From NCBI GenBank assembly GCA_963969595.1, contig OZ018412.1, forward strand, positions 11,286,501-11,350,500: a stretch of 64,000 nt of DNA, given 5' to 3'. The position numbers and the translations under genes were made by a program. Each line of letters begins with the position of its first letter. The first letter of the stretch is position 1. Positions 58,641 through 64,000 of the stretch are shown here, piece by piece. The DNA comes from Neckera pumila (Eukaryota > Streptophyta > Bryopsida > Hypnales > Neckeraceae). The notes under the pieces are model-generated. The model had not been told where the DNA came from. It worked only from the letters and a program-made list of their open reading frames with translations, and searched no databases.

Positions 58641-58786
58641 TTAAGGCGTCCATTTCGGTGGCGTACGCAAGATTGACAAGGTTGCTGATTTTGTGGCACT
58701 CAACACAGCCGTATGGATTGTGGAAGGGGTGTGGGAAACTATTCCAACGAGCGTTCATGACTGCCGTGGCGCTTTTATTACATTAA

Positions 58787-59757
58787 CCCTAGACCGCCTA
58801 TGGCCGTTTTGGGTAAAATACATCCTAGCTTTTGAAGTGCTATAAATCTAGATGTGACTAAGTTATACAGATCTTAATAGTACAGTCATGTAGTACACAT
58901 GTTGTAGATGTTATGGATCAAATTTGAAGTCATTTGACCATATAGATTGCAAGATTATAATGTTTTAGTGTTGAAAAAGAATGCTGAAAATTTTCCTAAA
59001 AACACATTTAGAGGCCAAATTTGATTTCTAAACCTAATCAAATGGAAAAACTTTAAACTAAAAAGTGATTCAAAACCAGGATACAAACACATTGGTGAAG
59101 AAAATAATCATTCAATTGACTCAATGTGTTTGCAAAATGACTTGCAAATATAAAAAATAGGCAAGAAAAGTTGCAAAAAACACATCTAGGGCTGAAACTC
59201 CTTCTACTAAAATGCTTCTCAGTCATTCATAAATTCTTGGATTGATATGAAAATTTAGCCACACAAACTAGACTAGTATGTGCAACTTTTCCAAATTTTT
59301 TTTATTGAAAATGGACATTGTATGAAGAAGATACAAGCCGCCAAAGTTCCTTGTAGTCCATAAATGGCGGGATTTTGAATTTTGAATTGCTCCCAAACAT
59401 TCAAAACAACTTGGATTGACATGAAAATTTCACCCCAATAACTAGAGTTCAAGAGGAACACAATGCAACAAATTTTATTGAAATCAAACATTGGATGAAG
59501 GAGATACAAGCCCCCAAAGTCGCAGCCATGAAGTGCACTTTGGTGAATCAAATTGAGCCTGTGAACTTTGATTGGCTTCCAGAAAATCATTACCTTTTGG
59601 ATTCATCTGAAAATTTTACCACACAAACTAGAAGAAAAGGCACAACTTTCACAATAAGTTTTATTGAATTTGGACATTGGATGCAGAAGTTACAGTACTT
59701 TGAATTTTAACTTAAAACTATATGAGGACACTTTTTGTCCTCTTGGGCGGTCTAGGG
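58787..59757. mobile_element. Family B TTAA-flanked MITE (CCCTAGACCGCC ends)
   Basis: TTAA at 58783-58786 and 59758-59761 flanks 971 bp with a perfect 12 bp inverted repeat, CCCTAGACCGCC and GGCGGTCTAGGG. TTAA duplication plus ends starting CCCTAG matches the piggyBac pattern (the insect piggyBac end is TTAACCCTAGAAAG). Inside, three related blocks of about 180 bp start near 59231, 59410 and 59597. Each has a variant of GATTGA(T/C)ATGAAAATTT, ACACAAACTAGA, TTTTATTGAA and GACATTGGATG..GA(G/A)ATACA. No transposase is encoded. Confidence 0.85.
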
Positions 59758-59880
59758 TTAAGCCAGCCAGTAGGGTTTCAATCAACATATTTCCGATATC
59801 TATAAATGAGGCTCTCAAATTGTTGTGTGCTTTCAATCATGAGTAGGTTCCAGAATCCATACCTTAAGTTTGGCTGGTTG

Positions 59881-59917
59881 TTTGTTTTGTTTTGTTTTGT
59901 TTTGTTTTGTTTTGTTA
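59881..59917. repeat. (TTTTG)n microsatellite
   Basis: About seven units of TTTGT/TTTTG in tandem. Confidence 0.95.
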
Positions 59918-59950
59918 CATTGAGATCTTTCGGACCGTGCATCCCCCGGG

Positions 59951-60250
59951 GGCATGCTTGGTGTTGTCGGAAAGCCCTCAGTGAGGAGGGGTGCACCAAC
60001 CTGGTTTTGTGGCTCTGAGACCTATGGTGCGGAAGTTATTGAATTTTGAAGTATTTATGGGTCAAAAAATTAAAAAAATATTTTTTACTTTGATTTTGGT
60101 CGCGTGCTTGGTACCATTGGGAAGCCCTCTGCAAGGAGGGGTGCACAAGCTTTGTTTTGTGGTGTTTGAAATGACCGTGTGAAAGATATTGAATTTTGAA
60201 GTTTTTATTATGAATTAGAAAGTTAGAAAATTATTTTTACTATGATTTTG
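59951..60250 (+). repeat. Two-copy 150 bp tandem repeat
   Basis: GCATGCTTGGT..GGAAAGCCCTC near 59952 recurs as GCGTGCTTGGT..GGGAAGCCCTC near 60102. Both continue with AGGAGGGGTGCAC, TTTTGTGG and TATTGAATTTTGAAGT. Confidence 0.85.
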
Positions 60251-60550
60251 CTGTGGCAACGGCACAGGGCACACTAGTGAGATTGAAGTTTAGTAAATTT
60301 GTTCTGAAAAGTTTGCAATTCTAATTGAAATTTGGCAACTTTGCCAAAATGAGACGCACAAGCGATTGTCAGTTAGTAAAAGTTCTAATTCTGTTGCGAG
60401 GATGTGAAGCAGGCAGAGATGAAGAATAGAGACAAAGAGCTGTGTAAATAGAATTTTGAAGTTTTTTTCTTAAAAATTGACACATTTATTTTTATTAGAT
60501 GTTTTTTCTTCTGATTGGCAATTTTAGACAAGGAGTCACTGTCCCTTCTA

Positions 60551-60706
60551 CACCGAATAGGGGTATTAAGGGGACCAAATAATTAAGGGGACCTGTCTTT
60601 AGAAACTGTACATGTTTGAAACAAGATGTACAACCCGATGTAAATATTTATATAGTGTGGAATGTCAATTAATTAGTATGGGTCCCCTTAATACCTGTAT
60701 TTAGTG
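60551..60706. mobile_element. Small TA-flanked MITE
   Basis: TA at 60549-60550 and 60707-60708 brackets 156 bp. The left end reads CACCGAATAGGGGTATTAAG followed by GGGACC, and the right end is its near-inverse GGTCCCCTTAATACCTGTAT followed by TTAGTG. The terminal inverted repeat is about 27 bp. TA duplication suggests a Tc1/mariner-type element. Confidence 0.75.
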
Positions 60707-60708
60707 TA

Positions 60709-63700
60709 GTACTTAGCAAAGAAAATAACTATGGCTTTTTTAGTAGAATTTTGAAAACACTATGATTTTTTGTAAAATACATTGTGTGGTATATAGTCTC
60801 AATAAAAAATTTTGAAGTTTAAAAAAAGAATAGGACTAGTGTATCCTTTTGATAATTTGTTTTAAATGTTTTTCTTCAAATGAAAAAATGACATGTATAC
60901 TTGTTATGAAATTGATTTTGGATTTTCATTGATAGTTTGTTACAATGTACCCAAAAGTGGTAGGCACTGCCATTCACACTGATACTTGAACTGACATAGA
61001 CTCAGACTAGAAGGACAATCAATCAACGTAGTAGTGTGCTGAGTATTCTTGTGACTCAAAAGATTTTTATTATACCATAATGTAGCTACAAGAGTGTATA
61101 ATTACATTTTTTTTTACATATCTAATTGCAGGATCTTACGCTAAACTAGTATAAGAATCTATAGGAGCTTGAGTTGATACCCTGGCTTTGTTTGATACTT
61201 GCCTTGACCTTTCTATAGTTATCCATCTTCGACCCCAATAATACCTCCACAATACCGGTGCTCTTAAGTCAAGAGACAAATTATCATTGTAAACACAAAG
61301 GCCTGTTTCATACATGTTTGTCTAGTGCTTGTAGACAAAACCCTTTGTTCACTTAATTGTCCAGCTTGGTGTGGAAGAAAGTTGCCATATCACTGTTGCT
61401 TTTGTCCATTTGGTGAATGGTTTTCACACATGGAATCGAATGTCCACTAAAGAGTCCGATTGAAATCAGACTAGGCAAACAGGCTTCCTCAAATCCTCAA
61501 ACCCTAAATATGTGAGAATTGTATATAATTCTAAAAGTAGAACATGTTGCAGTGACAAGAATTATTAAATTACTTCTTGATTACTTAATTAATATTTTTA
61601 ATCTTAAAAACGTTTCACTTGCTTATCCTTCTATAATTGTGTTGTTGCTAAATTCAATTTGCAAAAGTTTGTCTCTGAATGCAAAATAAGGACGTGACAA
61701 AAATTCAATCAATCAATGAGCACCTAATCTTCCTTTTATTTGCCGCTTTCTCTAAGTACTACTCCAAGCAAGAGAGGCCGAATTGCTTAAATTGTCAATC
61801 AGGGTTGTGAAACCAAGAATGAGATTAGGATTACAAGGGACAAAAGAAAACCAAGATGTAGAAGGTGTATGTTGGGAGACGCAAAGGAATGCGTGGAGGG
61901 AGATTGAGAGCTCTCGAGGCCCGTGCATACAATCCCCTCCCCCCTTCCCGGGTCCATATCCCATGCTGCTATGGAGAGCAAACAAAAAACACAAGCTAGG
62001 GGGGGAGATGAGCACGACAGGCAGGCACTTGCCATCCCATCCTTCAATCTCAAGCGTGGGGATGCTCTAAGCATAGTCAAAGAGGTTACACATGGTTGAA
62101 ATTGGTATAAGTTAAGTCTTGAGTACCAAATAGGGTGAGTTCCTTAATTCTTTATGAAGAAAAAACCATTCTATTTCTTTATGTCATCAATTTAAAGCAA
62201 TTATGCTTGGATCTTAGGTCCTTATACAAAATTACCTTATATTGGTGAAGACATTTTGGGGGACACATGTGACATTTTGTCCATAGTGAAAAGTAATAAA
62301 TTGGCTAAGCCTAGCATTTATACCAAGGGCGCCTCCTTTGTTACTAGCGAGGGCTTTTGTTTTCCCTATTGAACCAACAATGATTGTTCTTGAGCTATGG
62401 ATACTAATAGTAATAAAACCAAATACCTCATTGTCCTAGTACAACCATTTCTAACTATTCCTTGGAGGTGAGTTAAGGACATTTTGATTTCAGTGAAGAC
62501 ATTTAATGTATGATATAGTTATTGTACACAATTTTATACCTATATTTAGTGTTGTAAAACTTTGCATAATTATGTGCACTTTGGGTATCTAAGTTGTGAC
62601 ATTCAACAAGTTTGGGATTAATACCAACTAGGATTTCACTGAAGGTTCTTTTTTAACAAAAGATTAGTGAAAGCAATAGGAAATGTGCGCGATAGAATAT
62701 TTCATGATATACTCCCTTTTATAGTGGATTAATGTCTAAATTGCTATGAACTCTTGGAATGGAATCATTCTTTGTCCAATGATTGCAAATGACGTTGGAT
62801 GGATAAATGAGTCTTCATCCACATTTTTCATTTTTCACATAAATATCTTCATCATTCTTGTGAAAATTGCTTTCTTCAGTGCCCAAAATAACTGAAATAA
62901 AAAAATAAAAAAACTACTGTCGGTGCAGTTCACTTGAATCGGTCAACCCCAGCCTGCTTGAATACCATGGTCAACTTTATCAACAACTCTTCTACGTCAC
63001 CACACGGGCCACACCACCGACCAAGCTATCAACATCCTGCCATTTTTTTTTAAGACTTTCTTCATGTCAAATTGTTTCCTTAGCAAAATTGACTCAACTG
63101 AAGAATTGACGAGAATGATGCACAAACTTGCTGTAAGGTAGGAGGTCCATAAAACGTCCCAGGTAAGAGCTGAAAATTGATTTGGAGTCAACTTCTTGAA
63201 ATATTTTTCAGTAAATTATCCCTCGGAGACAAATAGAATTGGCATCAAACTCCAAGTCATTTCATATTTTAAACAACTCCATGGAATTAGTTATGAATTT
63301 TTGAAATTGAAAAGCGATAGTCACTAAATGCATCAATCCACCTCCTGAAATGTACACTTTTTGTACATTGATGTGCAATGAGAAAGCAAAATGTATGGTA
63401 GGAGGCTCAAAAACCGCTCATCTAAGGGCTGGTCTAGCTTTTTCATGTATTTACTTGGATGGGAATATTTTCAGCTCATTTTCCAGACATAGAGAATTAG
63501 AAGAGGAATCTAACACAAGTGGTTTCATACTTTTTGAAGCATTATTGAATTAATTATGAATTTTTTTCAGTAATGTGCCGTAGGTGCCTATTTATGACAC
63601 TAGGTCTTCCATAAACCGCTCACTTGCAATTCTAAAAAAAGATGGGGAAAGAAAAGAGAATGATTGGCTCTTGCAATTAATAATGCTTGTTTCCTTGATT

Positions 63701-64000
63701 CATTCAATGACTATAGAGGTCAATTTTAGAACCACTTCATGTCCATTTCACAACCATTTATAGGGGCAGTTCTTAATGCCTGTGCAATTTCAGAACTTCC
63801 TACTATACCGCTTTATGTTAGAGGATGCTTTTAGAGCCGGGGTGCTTTTATGGATCTCCTACCTTGGAATACCTTGGAATGCAAACAGAGATAAGCCCAA
63901 ACCCAATGATCATCCTCTGCTTGAGTTTATGAAATCATACGGAGTCCACGGCAAGAGCAATGAAGTTCACACACTACAGTACAGTATGGCAGTCCATTCA
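60709..64000. other. No recognised gene
   Basis: A 60 bp fragment of family A1 (TCTAATTGCAGGATCTTACG, then ..CTAAACTAGTATAAGAATCT) lies at 61104-61163. The remaining open frames (for example 61783-62070 plus, 63350-63553 plus) have no motif I can name, and the opposite-strand frames overlap them. Confidence 0.45.

Overview
The window is eukaryotic nuclear DNA, most probably from a green plant, and I lean towards a non-seed land plant (weak inference). The evidence is one spliced gene with canonical GT-AG introns in consistent phase, a plant-type initiator tRNA-Met gene, and plant-style transposons: CACTA, Stowaway-like and Emigrant/pogo-like MITEs and a Ty1/copia element. The DNA is AT-rich and gene-poor, with one confident protein gene and one confident tRNA gene in 64 kb. 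Nearly everything else that can be recognised is mobile DNA, much of it nested.

Layout. 1-12.1 kb: AT-rich, no gene, three small MITE-like elements. 12.1-29.2 kb: dominated by a repeat family called family A here. Its copies are about 0.9 kb, bounded by TTAA and ending in CCCCTAAAGG-type terminal inverted repeats, which resemble piggyBac ends. One stack shows four levels: a family A2 copy holds a family A1 copy, which holds a large noncoding element (element L), which holds a 751 bp foldback made of two A2 half-copies. 29.4-41.0 kb: a decayed Ty1/copia retrotransposon with 418 bp LTRs, GAGCG target duplications and a primer site matching the anticodon region of initiator tRNA-Met. It is split inside integrase by a second copy of element L, which itself carries a CACTA element. 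41.3-42.3 kb: another A2 copy. 43.85-45.57 kb: a large minisatellite field. 45.6-50.4 kb: the initiator tRNA-Met gene (minus strand), then a four-exon gene for a 429-residue membrane protein of the sphingomyelin synthase-like (PAP2_C) family. 53.2-55.2 kb: a broken Tc1-type transposase with insertions. 57.7-60.7 kb: an A1 copy, a second TTAA family (family B, ends CCCTAGACCGCC), short tandem repeats and a small TA-flanked MITE. 60.7-64 kb: no recognised gene.

There is no operon-like organisation. The interactions visible are between mobile elements (order of insertion), and between the copia primer site and the initiator tRNA, whose gene lies about 16 kb away. The points most worth following up are the TTAA/piggyBac-like MITE family with its foldback derivative, the two 4.4 kb promoter-bearing noncoding L elements, the conserved stem enclosing both initiator-tRNA-like loci, and the duplicated 5' splice site in the lipid-enzyme gene. 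All boundaries and repeat relationships were read by eye.
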